A stretch of 64,000 nucleotides of DNA from Actibacterium sp. XHP0104 (GTDB lineage: Bacteria > Pseudomonadota > Alphaproteobacteria > Rhodobacterales > Rhodobacteraceae). How positions within the stretch are numbered: the stretch's first letter is position 1; each line of letters opens with the position of its first letter. Made by a program: the position numbers and the translations under genes. Below are positions 1-7,528 of the stretch, piece after piece. The DNA lies in the NCBI RefSeq assembly GCF_025751515.1, contig NZ_JAOWLE010000001.1, forward strand, positions 124,001-188,000, in the 5' to 3' direction. The notes beneath the pieces were generated by a model. It had not been told where the DNA came from. It did no database searches and was given only the letters and a program-made list of their open reading frames with translations.

Positions 1-585
1 GACACGCGGGCCGCCTTCTTTTTCCAGCGTGGCCAATTCCCAGGCCAGGTTCACCGCCAGCGTCGAAGAGCCGACGCCCCCCGCCAGGCCATGCACCGGC
101 AGCACGACGCCTTCGCGATCGCGGCCGCCCAGCATGGCAGATGCGCCACCCTGCGGCGCCATCGCGGCAGCGGGTGCAGGTTTGCGCAGGTTCTCGATGG
201 CCTCGTGCAGCGCGTTCTCGGGCAGGGGGTAGGGCACAAAAGTGTCGGCCCCCATCCGCAGCAGCTGGTGCAGCGCCATCGGGCTGACTTCTTCGGCGAT
301 CAGGATCACATGGATGCGGGCCTTTTTCGCGGTGCGGATCAGGTCGCCGATTGCTGGCAGCTGATCCTCGTCGCGGTCATCCACCGCGATCGCGATGAAT
401 TCCAGCTCGGCGGCGTCGGGCTGTGACAGAAAGGCGGCGGCGTCGTCGAAGGACAGATCGCCCCAGGCCTCGCCCAGCTCGTTCTCCATGTCTTCGATCA
501 GCAGATCAAAGTTCTGAACATCCCGCGAGACCGTGCAGGCAATGATTCTTGCCGGTTCTGGCTGCAATGCTGCGCTGCTCGTCAT
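1..585 (-). CDS. cpaE: Tad pilus assembly ATPase-like protein CpaE (3' end cut by window edge)
   Basis: Only the first 195 codons are present; the gene runs off the left edge. Residues 1-145 look like the degenerate receiver-type domain of CpaE. This is followed by a ParA/MinD-type start with a deviant Walker A, GGVGSSTLAVNLAWELA, which is the family hallmark. CpaE is known to help localise and energise the Tad (Flp) pilus secretion machine at the inner membrane. It is the last visible gene of the minus-strand pilus block after cpaB, cpaC and the OmpA-type lipoprotein. A 229-bp gap with a terminator-like hairpin separates it from that lipoprotein, so it may have its own promoter. cpaF, tadB and tadC would be expected beyond the edge. 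Confidence 0.88.
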   Translation of the reverse strand, partial: MTSSAALQPEPARIIACTVSRDVQNFDLLIEDMENELGEAWGDLSFDDAAAFLSQPDAAELEFIAIAVDDRDEDQLPAIGDLIRTAKKARIHVILIAEEVSPMALHQLLRMGADTFVPYPLPENALHEAIENLRKPAPAAAMAPQGGASAMLGGRDREGVVLPVHGLAGGVGSSTLAVNLAWELATLEKEGGPRV

Positions 586-814
586 TCCCCAATTCCTTCC
601 AAGTTCGTTGGGCCCTGAAATTCACGCCCTGAAATCAGGGGTTTGGTCCGGGGCCATGGCACCGCACATGGCGATGCCTCTGCTACCTCAAGGGAAAAGA
701 TGAATAGAAATCTGGGCAACATTACGGCTGAAATTCCGTAATTGTTTGGATTTCAGAGAAAAGGGCGGGCCGTTATGGCCCGCCCTTTCCCAGCGTAGAT
801 ATAAGATTCGCGGT
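586..814. other. Non-coding gap between ompA-like gene and cpaE
   Basis: There is no credible gene here. The gap holds the hairpin at 760-788 and presumably the promoter of cpaE on the minus strand. No clear -35/-10 pair was recognised. Confidence 0.5.
760..788 (-). terminator. Intrinsic terminator after the OmpA-type lipoprotein gene
   Basis: A perfect GC-rich stem (GGGCGGGCC at 763-771 pairing with GGCCCGCCC at 777-785, loop GTTAT) is extended by A-T pairs. On the minus strand it is followed by TTTTCTCT. It lies 27 bases past the lipoprotein stop codon. Confidence 0.7.
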
Positions 815-1480
815 TTAACGCTCTTCCGAATTGGCCTCGGGATCGTTCTCGGCCGAGTAGCCCGGGATCTCTTCGTAGGCGCTGCGGACATATTCATCGT
901 AGATGAACAGCCCGTATTTGCCGTCAAGGCGCTGTTCGCGCGGCTTGATGAAGCCCGACACCTCGGTCACGGTGCGGCGGTTGGCGCGTTCGCGGCCCTC
1001 GGTCACGATCAGAGGCTGTGTCTCGCCATACGAGACGACCGCTTCGAGGCGTTCACGCTCAATGCCTTGCGACACCAGGAAGTTCACCGCAGCACGGGCG
1101 CGGCGCATGCCCAGGGCCTTGTTGTAGGCATCCGAGCCGACCAGGTCGGTGTGACCATAGACGCGGAACTTGACCTGCGGGTATTGCGCGATCCAGGCGG
1201 CCTGCTGGCGCAGGGCCTCTTCGGCGGCGGCGTCGAGATTTGCCTTGTTGAACTCGAAGTTCACGGTGCTGGGCACCTCGTCGGCAAAGCGGTTCGACAG
1301 GTTCACGATGGCACGACGTTCACCAGTCATCACCTGGATGTTGTTCATCGTCGCGTTGCCAAAGTTGCCGTCGTCGATCGAATCGCCGGCGGGCGAGTAG
1401 AAATCGACGACACCGCTGGGGGTACAAGCGCCAAGTCCGATCAGGGATGCGGCCGTGAGGAATGCAATCTTGGTTTTCAT
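815..1480 (-). CDS. OmpA-family outer-membrane lipoprotein of the Tad locus
   Basis: The protein has 221 residues. Its N-terminus is a lipoprotein signal peptide with lipobox L-G-A-C and lipidated Cys19. The C-terminal half (about 75-195) is an OmpA-like peptidoglycan-binding domain containing VYGHTDLVGSDAYN and the following RRARAAVNFL helix. It probably anchors the pilus secretin complex to the cell wall, standing where CpaD-like proteins stand in other Tad loci. That role is inferred from position; the OmpA domain and lipobox are seen directly. It starts only 5 bases after the cpaC stop, so the two are translationally linked. A terminator follows the gene. Confidence 0.88.
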   Translation of the reverse strand: MKTKIAFLTAASLIGLGACTPSGVVDFYSPAGDSIDDGNFGNATMNNIQVMTGERRAIVNLSNRFADEVPSTVNFEFNKANLDAAAEEALRQQAAWIAQYPQVKFRVYGHTDLVGSDAYNKALGMRRARAAVNFLVSQGIERERLEAVVSYGETQPLIVTEGRERANRRTVTEVSGFIKPREQRLDGKYGLFIYDEYVRSAYEEIPGYSAENDPEANSEER

Positions 1481-1485
1481 GGTGC

Positions 1486-2910
1486 TTACTCCATCACATA
1501 GCCGTAGGAGCCCGAGAAGTCCTGACGGGCGACTTCACCGGCGGCGCCGGTTTTCGGGCGACGCTGCTCGGCGACCTTACCACCAAGGAACAGCTCGCTT
1601 TCGGTCGGCGGGCGAATGCGGTCGGTCGGCAGGGCATAGGCCTCGCCGGTGGTCGGCGTCACCAGATGGGCCGAGATGATGATCACCAGCTCGGTCTGGT
1701 TGCGCTGATAGCTAGAGCTGCGGAACAGCGCGCCGATGATCGGGATGTCGCCCAGCCAGGGGATCTGGCCGATATCGGCGTTGAAGTCATCCTTGAGCAG
1801 GCCGGCGATGGCGAAGCTTTCGCCATCATGCATCTCGACGGTGGTTTCCGTGGAGCGGGTCGAGAAGCCCGAGATCGACAGGCCGCCGTTCTGGTAGGAA
1901 ACGGTCGGGTCGATGCCGCTGACTTCGGCCATGAGGTTCAGGTTGATGTTCTTGCCAACCACGCGCGGGGTAAAGTCGAGGCTGATGCCGAATTCCTTGA
2001 ACTCGACCGACACGTTGCCGCTGTCGTCAACCACCGGCACGGGGTATTCGCCGCCGGCCAGGAAATGTGCGCGCTGACCGGACAGGGCGGTCAGGTTCGG
2101 CTCTGCCAGGGTGCGGACAAAACCTTTGGTTTCAAGAGCTTCGAGAAGCATATTGAATTGCAGGCTGCCCGAGCCAAAGCCCAGCGACAGAACGCCGGCG
2201 GATTCATCGCCCAGCGTGACGTTGGTCGTCGGGTCGCCGTCGAACAGGTTCACCAGGTTGTCGCCGTCGATGTAGGTGCCCGATCCGCCCAGAGCGCCCC
2301 ATTTGCCCGAGCTGCCACTGATGGCGATGCTCGACGACAGGCTCTTGCGCACGGCGCGGTTCATTTCGGCAAAGCGGACCTTGAGCATGACCTGCTGGCT
2401 GCCGCCGACGGTCATCAGGTTCGACACCCGCGAGGGGGCGTAACGCTGGGCCAGGTCCAGAGCGCGGTCAACGACGGTGACCGACGAGACCAGCCCCGAC
2501 AGCACGATGCCGTCATTGGCCGGACGCACCTCGATTGCCTCGCCGGGCAGAACCTCGCGCAGACGTTCTTTCAGCTCGGTGACATCGGCGGTGACGCGGA
2601 CATCGACGTTGGTGATCAGGCGACCATCAGGCCCCAGCAGGGTCAGAGTGGTCAGGCCGGGCTGTTTGCCCAGCACATAGATCGTGCGATCCGACAGGGT
2701 GGAAATGTCTGCGATCGAGGGGTTTGCAATCGACAGTTCCGAAAACACGACGTCGCTTTCGATCACGACTGCCCGGTTCATCGGTACGTTCAACTGCGAG
2801 TTCGTCCCCCCCTCCATCACGCGAAGGGTTTCGGCAGCAGCCCCGCCAAGGGTTGCTGTCGCTACAACGACGCCAAGCAGCGCCGCCTTGAAAAGCGTTC
2901 CAATTTTCAT
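1486..2910 (-). CDS. cpaC: Tad pilus outer-membrane secretin CpaC/RcpA
   Basis: The protein has 474 residues. A signal peptide ends near residue 26 (GGAAA then ETLRV). Next come the pilus-formation N domain (about 30-100, with LSIANPSIADIS), a BON-like middle region (about 105-180), and the type II/III secretin domain to about residue 430, including VGGSQQVMLKVRFAEMNR and the late GDIPIIGALFRS segment. Secretins of this family form the outer-membrane pore through which the Flp pilus leaves. Length and domain order are normal for CpaC. The gene sits between cpaB and the lipoprotein. The 208-bp space before it contains a strong hairpin after cpaB, so it may have its own promoter. Confidence 0.95.
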   Translation of the reverse strand: MKIGTLFKAALLGVVVATATLGGAAAETLRVMEGGTNSQLNVPMNRAVVIESDVVFSELSIANPSIADISTLSDRTIYVLGKQPGLTTLTLLGPDGRLITNVDVRVTADVTELKERLREVLPGEAIEVRPANDGIVLSGLVSSVTVVDRALDLAQRYAPSRVSNLMTVGGSQQVMLKVRFAEMNRAVRKSLSSSIAISGSSGKWGALGGSGTYIDGDNLVNLFDGDPTTNVTLGDESAGVLSLGFGSGSLQFNMLLEALETKGFVRTLAEPNLTALSGQRAHFLAGGEYPVPVVDDSGNVSVEFKEFGISLDFTPRVVGKNINLNLMAEVSGIDPTVSYQNGGLSISGFSTRSTETTVEMHDGESFAIAGLLKDDFNADIGQIPWLGDIPIIGALFRSSSYQRNQTELVIIISAHLVTPTTGEAYALPTDRIRPPTESELFLGGKVAEQRRPKTGAAGEVARQDFSGSYGYVME

Positions 2911-3064
2911 GTGATCTTGCCTCTCTGATCACGCCTCGTTCGTGGGTCTGAATGCCCTTATGCGGGTGAGGATGCGCCAGTTCCCCTTTTTTTGCAATAA
3001 TCAAGCGCTTGCACGGGGGTGCTTATGTGGAGAACCTGCAACGGATGCAGGTGCAGAAAATAAC

Positions 3065-3101
3065 GATGGCGCGCCGTCCGGTCGGGATGCGGCGCGCCAT
3101 C
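3065..3101 (-). terminator. Strong hairpin between cpaB and cpaC
   Basis: The arms GATGGCGCGCCG (3065-3076) and CGGCGCGCCATC (3090-3101) are perfect complements with a 13-base loop. On the minus strand the stem is followed by GTTATTTTC, which is T-rich but interrupted. It could end or attenuate cpaB transcripts, giving different amounts of CpaB and CpaC. Confidence 0.6.
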
Positions 3102-3118
3102 TTCATGATTTTTCTGGC

Positions 3119-3961
3119 TCAGTTGGTGCAGGGAATCTTGATCTCTACAACATCTGCCCCTTTCCGGGTGCGGATTACGCAATCCTCTTTTTCGGGGGCA
3201 GAGGCCACTTCTTCGATGCCCAACAGCTCGCGCTGGTCGACCTCGACATCGCCGGAAACGGTTTGATCCAGCGCGCCGACCAGCGAAAGCGACAGCTTGC
3301 CGCTGGATTGGGCCTGCGCCAGGGCGGCGGCCTGTTCGGCGGTCGCTTCGGCGGTTACGGTGCGGGCGATGGTGGGTTCGCCACGCTCCAGGTCGGTCGA
3401 TTGGTCGACGGCGACCAGGTAAACATTCGCCTCGATCAGCTTGGTGACCTGCTTGCGGTCACGGCCATTGCCGACGATGCCGGTCCAGTAGACATCAACG
3501 CGGTCACCGGGGCGCAGGAAGCCCGAGACACCCGAGGTGGCATCGACGTTGATCGTGAAGGCGCGCTTGCCAGAGCTGAGGCGCGAGGTGATGCCCGCAT
3601 CCTTGCCCGGTTCGGACACCTTGTTCGCCAGCAGGGGCTCGTTCGCCTTCATCGCGGTCATCACCGTGCGGAAGATCGGCGACCCCTCGGGGAACAGATC
3701 CTCGGCCTTGAAGAAATTGCCCTCGGGCAGAGAGTCGGCGGGCCATTTCATCAGCTTGGCGTTTTCCAGGGTAAGCCGCTGGCCAAAGTTCAGATCTTCT
3801 TTCGCGACATAGATGTCGACCAGTTTGATCTGCTCTTCCTTGGCCGCGTTCGCTTTCGCCAGTTGCACCTGATAGTTCGAGAACAGGCCCTGGGCCATAT
3901 AGACGGCAAAACCCGCAAGCCCCAGCCCGACGATGAGAACCACCCCAAAGATCAATCGCAT
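3119..3961 (-). CDS. cpaB: Tad pilus assembly protein CpaB/RcpC
   Basis: The protein has 280 residues from the chosen start. An N-terminal membrane segment, MRLIFGVVLIVGLGLAGFAV, is typical of CpaB. A SAF-like domain follows (about 45-115, with AKEDLNFGQRLTLEN), then an RcpC-type domain (FLRPGDRVDVYWTGIVG and on). CpaB sits in the periplasm and is thought to stabilise the secretin. The frame stays open 16 codons further upstream, but the ATG at 3961 has AAAGGAAA at good spacing and begins with the conserved membrane helix, so it is preferred. The gene lies directly downstream of the pilin genes. Confidence 0.92.
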   Translation of the reverse strand: MRLIFGVVLIVGLGLAGFAVYMAQGLFSNYQVQLAKANAAKEEQIKLVDIYVAKEDLNFGQRLTLENAKLMKWPADSLPEGNFFKAEDLFPEGSPIFRTVMTAMKANEPLLANKVSEPGKDAGITSRLSSGKRAFTINVDATSGVSGFLRPGDRVDVYWTGIVGNGRDRKQVTKLIEANVYLVAVDQSTDLERGEPTIARTVTAEATAEQAAALAQAQSSGKLSLSLVGALDQTVSGDVEVDQRELLGIEEVASAPEKEDCVIRTRKGADVVEIKIPCTN

Positions 3962-4116
3962 GACGTTTCCTTTCACTGCTCGCCCGGCCGTTTCCCGGCA
4001 CGGGCGCACCCATCTTGAGGATCATCATTCCCTGCAATTGAGGCAAAATATGGAACGAAGCGCGGCGATTAGGCGGATTTTTTCCATTCCGTCAACGCTG
4101 CGAGTTGTATCGTGCC

Positions 4117-4305
4117 TCAGTTGCCTGCATCAGGAGTGATCGCAGCCACCTTGCCCGACATGGAGTCGGCCAGCGTGGTGTTGCCATCGGCGAAGATATA
4201 GACCAGCGAGAACGCCAGTCCGACCACCGCAGCGGTGAGCACGACCCAGTCGACGGTTACCGCGCCGGTCTGATCATGCAAAAAGTTTTTCAACATAACG
4301 CGCAT
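4117..4305 (-). CDS. Flp/Fap-type pilin, divergent paralogue
   Basis: This 62-residue class III prepilin has a short leader ending in Gly14, followed by AVTVDWVVLTAAVVGLAF. Cleavage after Gly14 would leave a 48-residue mature pilin with Asp at position 5, where many Flp pilins have Glu. The C-terminus ITPDAGN matches the three identical pilins upstream, but the middle (IFADGNTTLADSMSGKVAA) differs. It may be a minor pilin or a tip subunit; that is inference. The start at 4305 has GAGGGA about five bases upstream. Confidence 0.9.
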   Translation of the reverse strand: MRVMLKNFLHDQTGAVTVDWVVLTAAVVGLAFSLVYIFADGNTTLADSMSGKVAAITPDAGN

Positions 4306-4450
4306 GGCGTCCCTCTTCCCAAAATGCGCCCCGATTCGTCTGGTCTGGCAGGCAGGCAGACTTCACCACGATCAGTATGCTGCACGATTGTGGAGATTCT
4401 GAGGCGGGTCGCGGTATGGCCCGTGATTGGGCGGAAACCCGCAAGGAAAA

Positions 4451-4475
4451 CGCCGCGCCCGGTTTGGGCGCGGCG
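4451..4475 (-). terminator. Intrinsic terminator of pilin copy A
   Basis: The 10-bp stem CGCCGCGCCC / GGGCGCGGCG with a 5-base loop is followed on the minus strand by TTTTCC. It lies about 30 bases past the stop of the pilin at 4506-4700. Confidence 0.85.
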
Positions 4476-4505
4476 TCAATGGCTTGGCGTATCGCCGATG
4501 CGGGC

Positions 4506-4700
4506 TTAGTTGCCGGCGTCGGGGGTGATGCCGCTCAGCTCGGTGGTGATGGCGGTGGCCAGGGTGGTCATGCCGTCGTCGGCGGCATAGATCACTGCAA
4601 AGCCCAGGCCAACCACGGCTGCGGTCAGAACGACCCAGTCAACGGTCACGGCGCCGGATTCGTCATTGTGGAATTTCTTGATCATGTCGAACAGTTTCAT
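4506..4700 (-). CDS. Flp/Fap-type pilin, tandem copy A
   Basis: This 64-residue prepilin has a leader ending in Gly16, then AVTVDWVVLTAAVVGLGFAV. Processing would release a 48-residue pilin that is almost all one hydrophobic helix with an acidic C-terminal tail ending ITPDAGN. It is identical in protein sequence to copies B and C. Against B it differs by silent changes only (for example Asp GAC for GAT, Asn AAT for AAC). It has its own upstream region within the repeat (4701-4944) and its own terminator, so each copy looks like a separate transcription unit. It is the likely major subunit of the Tad pilus. Confidence 0.95.
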   Translation of the reverse strand: MKLFDMIKKFHNDESGAVTVDWVVLTAAVVGLGFAVIYAADDGMTTLATAITTELSGITPDAGN

Positions 4701-4896
4701 TTCAGGTCCCTTTCCAGGATTTCAGGTCAAAGTCTCTTACCGCGACGGACCTTGCTCCAACCTGAGTTTGTGGTCGGTCACCGCCTTGGTATGAGGCTAT
4801 TTAGCCGCGACTTTGAGGCGGGATTTGGGCAGGTCAACGAAAGTTTTCGTATTATTTTACGGAAAATTTACGCAATCAGGCCCGGATTCAGGGTTT

Positions 4897-4912
4897 GTTA
4901 ACTCAGAGTAAA
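4897..4912. promoter_or_regulatory. CtrA-like box upstream of pilin copy A
   Basis: The sequence GTTAAC TCAGA GTAAA matches the TTAAC-N5-GTTAA palindrome used by CtrA in Rhodobacterales with one mismatch. It lies about 200 bp upstream of the pilin start, far for a core promoter site but inside the only intergenic space of that copy. Confidence 0.35.
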
Positions 4913-4948
4913 CAACCGGGGGCGCACGAGGGATCGGGCAAAAGAAAA

Positions 4949-4973
4949 CGCCGCGCCCGGTTGGGGCGCGGCG
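4949..4973 (-). terminator. Intrinsic terminator of pilin copy B
   Basis: It has the same 10-bp stem as copy A with one loop base changed (GGTTG for GGTTT), followed by TTTTC on the minus strand. Confidence 0.85.
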
Positions 4974-5003
4974 TCAATGGCTTGGCGTATCGCCGATGCG
5001 GGC

Positions 5004-5198
5004 TTAGTTGCCGGCGTCGGGGGTGATGCCGCTCAGCTCGGTGGTGATGGCGGTGGCCAGGGTGGTCATGCCATCGTCGGCGGCATAGATCACTGCAAAG
5101 CCCAGGCCAACCACGGCTGCGGTCAGAACGACCCAGTCAACGGTCACGGCGCCGGATTCGTCGTTGTGGAATTTCTTGATCATGTCGAACAGTTTCAT
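5004..5198 (-). CDS. Flp/Fap-type pilin, tandem copy B
   Basis: The 64-residue protein is identical to copies A and C, with leader cleavage predicted after Gly16. The gene differs from A and C only at silent positions. Its upstream 250 bases (5199-5442) are essentially the same as those of copy A, including the CtrA-like box. This means promoter and gene were duplicated together. As a middle copy between two near-identical neighbours it is exposed to gene conversion and to loss or gain by unequal crossing-over. Confidence 0.95.
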   Translation of the reverse strand: MKLFDMIKKFHNDESGAVTVDWVVLTAAVVGLGFAVIYAADDGMTTLATAITTELSGITPDAGN

Positions 5199-5394
5199 TT
5201 CAGGTCCCTTTCCAGGATTTCAGGTCAAAGTCTCTTACCGCGACGGACCTTGCTCCAACCTGAGTTTGTGGTCGGTCACCGCCTTGGTATGAGGCTATTT
5301 AGCCGCGACTTTGAGGCGGGATTTGGGCAGGTCAACGAAAGTTTTCGTATTATTTTACGGAAAATTTACGCAATCAGGCCCGGATTCAGGGTTT

Positions 5395-5410
5395 GTTAAC
5401 TCAGAGTAAA
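5395..5410. promoter_or_regulatory. CtrA-like box upstream of pilin copy B
   Basis: This is the repeat copy of the box at 4897: GTTAAC TCAGA GTAAA, one mismatch from TTAAC-N5-GTTAA. Copy C lacks it because the repeat ends before this point. Confidence 0.35.
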
Positions 5411-5446
5411 CAACCGGGGGCGCACGAGGGATCGGGCAAAAGAAAA

Positions 5447-5471
5447 CGCCGCGCCCGGTTTGGGCGCGGCG
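5447..5471 (-). terminator. Intrinsic terminator of pilin copy C
   Basis: It has the same stem and GGTTT loop as copy A, followed on the minus strand by TTTTC. Confidence 0.85.
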
Positions 5472-5501
5472 TCAATGGCTTGGCGTATCGCCGATGCGGG
5501 C

Positions 5502-5696
5502 TTAGTTGCCGGCGTCGGGGGTGATGCCGCTCAGCTCGGTGGTGATGGCGGTGGCCAGGGTGGTCATGCCGTCGTCGGCGGCATAGATCACGGCAAAGCC
5601 CAGGCCAACCACGGCTGCGGTCAGAACGACCCAGTCAACGGTCACGGCGCCGGATTCGTCGTTGTGGAATTTCTTGATCATGTCGAACAGTTTCAT
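5502..5696 (-). CDS. Flp/Fap-type pilin, tandem copy C
   Basis: The 64-residue protein is identical to copies A and B; one Ala codon uses GCC where the others use GCA. This is the outermost copy. Homology to the other units stops about 20 bases upstream of the start codon, so it is driven by a different, AT-rich promoter region (5717-6010) shared divergently with the lytic transglycosylase. Its upstream context suggests it may be the ancestral locus end, with A and B made by later tandem duplication; the order of events is inference. Confidence 0.95.
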   Translation of the reverse strand: MKLFDMIKKFHNDESGAVTVDWVVLTAAVVGLGFAVIYAADDGMTTLATAITTELSGITPDAGN

Positions 5697-5716
5697 TTCA
5701 GGTCCCTTTCCAGATT

Positions 5717-6010
5717 AAGACACGTCTAGATCCTCGACCCCATTCCTTGTTCGAGGTCTGTCGACATTTGGCTCTGGCTTTGTGGCCGGAATTTGGCGCG
5801 CTCGGGACAATTTGAAAGCGAGTGCTGAAATTCACTAATATCTTGATAATGATGTGAAAAAATATGTGCGCTTGCATCGTTTCCCGCCTGAGATCGGCGC
5901 CAAACACGCCTGACGTGTGGGTTTTGGGGCGATTCCGCCGTTGGGGATGGCTTTTCAACAGTGATTCTGCGACTCTGTGCGAAAGTCACAACGAGGGCCG
6001 GGCAGGGCGC
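5717..6010. other. Divergent promoter region between pilin copy C and the lytic transglycosylase
   Basis: This 294-bp region has no gene. It has an AT-rich core (about 5809-5870) with GTGCTGAAATTCACT at 5822-5836 and GTGAAAAAATATGTG at 5854-5868. Both resemble the repeats found at 47370-47438 upstream of adk and waaA. Confidence 0.5.
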
Positions 6011-6835
6011 ATGAAGCAGGTGGCAGCAACAGCCGCAATCGCGGCGGTGATCATCACGGCAGGGGCGGCGCTGGCCGAGACCCCGCCGCCTTATCCCGAT
6101 TTCACCTTTCGGCGGGTCAAGCCGCCCGCCTCGCAGGCGGAAAAGCGGATTACCGTTCAGATCGCGCCGCAGGTCGTGGTGCCCGATCTGCCGCCGGTGG
6201 TGCATATCCCCGACACGCCGTTTACCCCGGGCGGGCCGGTCGGATCGCTGGCCTGGTATTGGGATGTGGTGTCGCCTGCGATGACCGATAGCGGGCCGGG
6301 GCGTCTGGCACCCGCGGTCGAGGCGTTGCGCAATGGCCCCGGTGGCAGCAATGTGCCCGCGCCGCGTTTGCAGATGATGCAGAACCTGGCCACCGCCTAT
6401 CGCGCCGAGATTCTCAAGGCCACGATCGGCACGCGGGTGTCGCCGGCGTTGGTGCTGGCGGTGATGGGGGTGGAAAGCGGCGGGCGTGCCAATGCGGTTA
6501 GCCCCAAGGGCGCCACCGGCCTGATGCAGCTGATGCCAGCCACGGCCGAGCGGTTCGGCGTGACCGATATATCGGACCCGGCCCAGAACATCCGCGGCGG
6601 CGTGGCCTATCTGGATTGGCTGATGAAGGAATTCGAGCGCGACCCGATTCTGGTGCTGGCCGGGTATAATGCGGGCGAGGGGGCGGTGAAGGGCAACAAT
6701 GGCGTGCCGCCCTATGCCGAAACCCGTGATTACGTGCCCAAGGTTCTGGCCGCCTGGGCCGTGGCGCGCAGCCTGTGCGCGACCCCGCCCGAGCTGATCA
6801 CCGACGGCTGTGCGCTGAACATTCCGGGGCAGTGA
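6011..6835 (+). CDS. Periplasmic lytic murein transglycosylase (SLT domain)
   Basis: The protein has 274 residues. A signal peptide covers about residues 1-22. A proline-rich linker follows, then an SLT domain from about 125 to 245. That domain holds the catalytic Glu155 in GVESGGRANAVSPKGATGL, the GLMQLMPATAE motif and the AGYNAGEGAV motif. Enzymes of this family cleave the peptidoglycan glycan strand with 1,6-anhydro product formation. The frame is open 49 codons further upstream, but the ATG at 6011 begins a clean signal peptide. It sits next to the pilus locus and could open the wall for pilus or envelope assembly, which is only a contextual guess. Confidence 0.9.
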   Translation: MKQVAATAAIAAVIITAGAALAETPPPYPDFTFRRVKPPASQAEKRITVQIAPQVVVPDLPPVVHIPDTPFTPGGPVGSLAWYWDVVSPAMTDSGPGRLAPAVEALRNGPGGSNVPAPRLQMMQNLATAYRAEILKATIGTRVSPALVLAVMGVESGGRANAVSPKGATGLMQLMPATAERFGVTDISDPAQNIRGGVAYLDWLMKEFERDPILVLAGYNAGEGAVKGNNGVPPYAETRDYVPKVLAAWAVARSLCATPPELITDGCALNIPGQ

Positions 6836-6843
6836 AACGCGAA

Positions 6844-6863
6844 CGGGGGCCCGAAGGCCCCCG
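6844..6863. terminator. Hairpin between convergent transglycosylase and scoB genes
   Basis: CGGGGGCC (6844-6851) pairs with GGCCCCCG (6856-6863) around CGAA. The stem is strong but has no T-tract on either side. It sits midway in the 51-bp convergent gap, so it may act as a two-way terminator. Confidence 0.5.
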
Positions 6864-6886
6864 CTGTCAGCCATATCGGGCCCAGA

Positions 6887-7516
6887 TCAGTTGACGATGG
6901 TCGCCTCGGTCGAGGCGCGCAGCTCGTCCTCGGTGACGCCATCGGCGCATTGGACGATCTTCAGCCCACCTTCGACCACGTCGAACACGCCCAGGTTGGT
7001 GATGATGCGATCGACCACCGCCTTGCCGGTCAGCGGCAGCGTGCATTCACGCAGCACCTTGCTTTCGCCATGCTTGTTGGTGTGGTCCATTACGACGACC
7101 ACGCGGCCGACGCCGGCCACCAGGTCCATCGCGCCGCCCATGCCCTTGACCAGCTTGCCGGGGATCATCCAGTTCGCCAGGTCGCCGTTCTCGGCCACTT
7201 CCATCGCGCCCAGGATGGCCATGGCGATCTTGCCGCCACGGATCATCGCAAAGCTTTGCGAGCTGTCGAAATAGGCCGAATGCGGCAGTTCGGTGATGGT
7301 TTGCTTGCCGGCGTTGATCAGGTCGGGATCCTCTTCGCCCTCATAGGGGAAGGGGCCGATGCCCAGCATGCCGTTTTCCGATTGCAGCGTCACGTGCACG
7401 CCATCGGGGATGTGGTTGGCCACCAGCGTCGGGATGCCAATCCCGAGGTTCACATACCAGCCGTCTTGCAGTTCTTGTGCCGCCCGCGCGGCCATCTGAT
7501 TGCGGTCCCATGCCAT
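6887..7516 (-). CDS. scoB: 3-oxoacid CoA-transferase subunit B
   Basis: The protein has 209 residues, normal for the B subunit. It contains the catalytic Glu47 in SENGMLG and the glycine-rich stretch [15 protein letters not shown] of the CoA-transferase family I. With ScoA it moves CoA from succinyl-CoA (or a similar donor) to acetoacetate or a related 3-oxoacid, in the cytoplasm. That supports use of ketone bodies or polyhydroxybutyrate breakdown products. It follows scoA with a 12-base gap and has a GGAGACC-type ribosome site. Confidence 0.93.
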   Translation of the reverse strand: MAWDRNQMAARAAQELQDGWYVNLGIGIPTLVANHIPDGVHVTLQSENGMLGIGPFPYEGEEDPDLINAGKQTITELPHSAYFDSSQSFAMIRGGKIAMAILGAMEVAENGDLANWMIPGKLVKGMGGAMDLVAGVGRVVVVMDHTNKHGESKVLRECTLPLTGKAVVDRIITNLGVFDVVEGGLKIVQCADGVTEDELRASTEATIVN

Positions 7517-7528
7517 GATGAGGTCTCC

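Larger units (their letters stand above)
4447..5716. repeat. 498-bp tandem repeat carrying promoter region, pilin gene and terminator
   Basis: Three units can be aligned by eye: 4447-4944, 4945-5442 and a third starting at 5443. The third keeps homology only to about 5716, just upstream of its start codon. The period is exactly 498 bases for stop codons (4506, 5004, 5502) and terminator stems (4451, 4949, 5447). The few base differences inside the genes are silent. Confidence 0.95.

Noticed and set aside
1462-2928. Long plus-strand reading frame opposite cpaC, and similar long frames opposite thrC, the symporter, urtB/urtC and topA
   Set aside because: High GC keeps antisense frames open. 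The cpaC, thrC, symporter, urt and topA proteins on the other strand are clearly recognisable, and the antisense translations look like no family.
4447-5716. CRISPR-like or satellite repeat
   Set aside because: The repeat unit is 498 bp and contains a whole gene, with no short repeats and spacers; it is a gene duplication.
5726-6874. Long minus-strand frame opposite the lytic transglycosylase
   Set aside because: It has the composition of a shadow frame (rich in His, Arg, Gly) and would overlap a gene with clear catalytic motifs.
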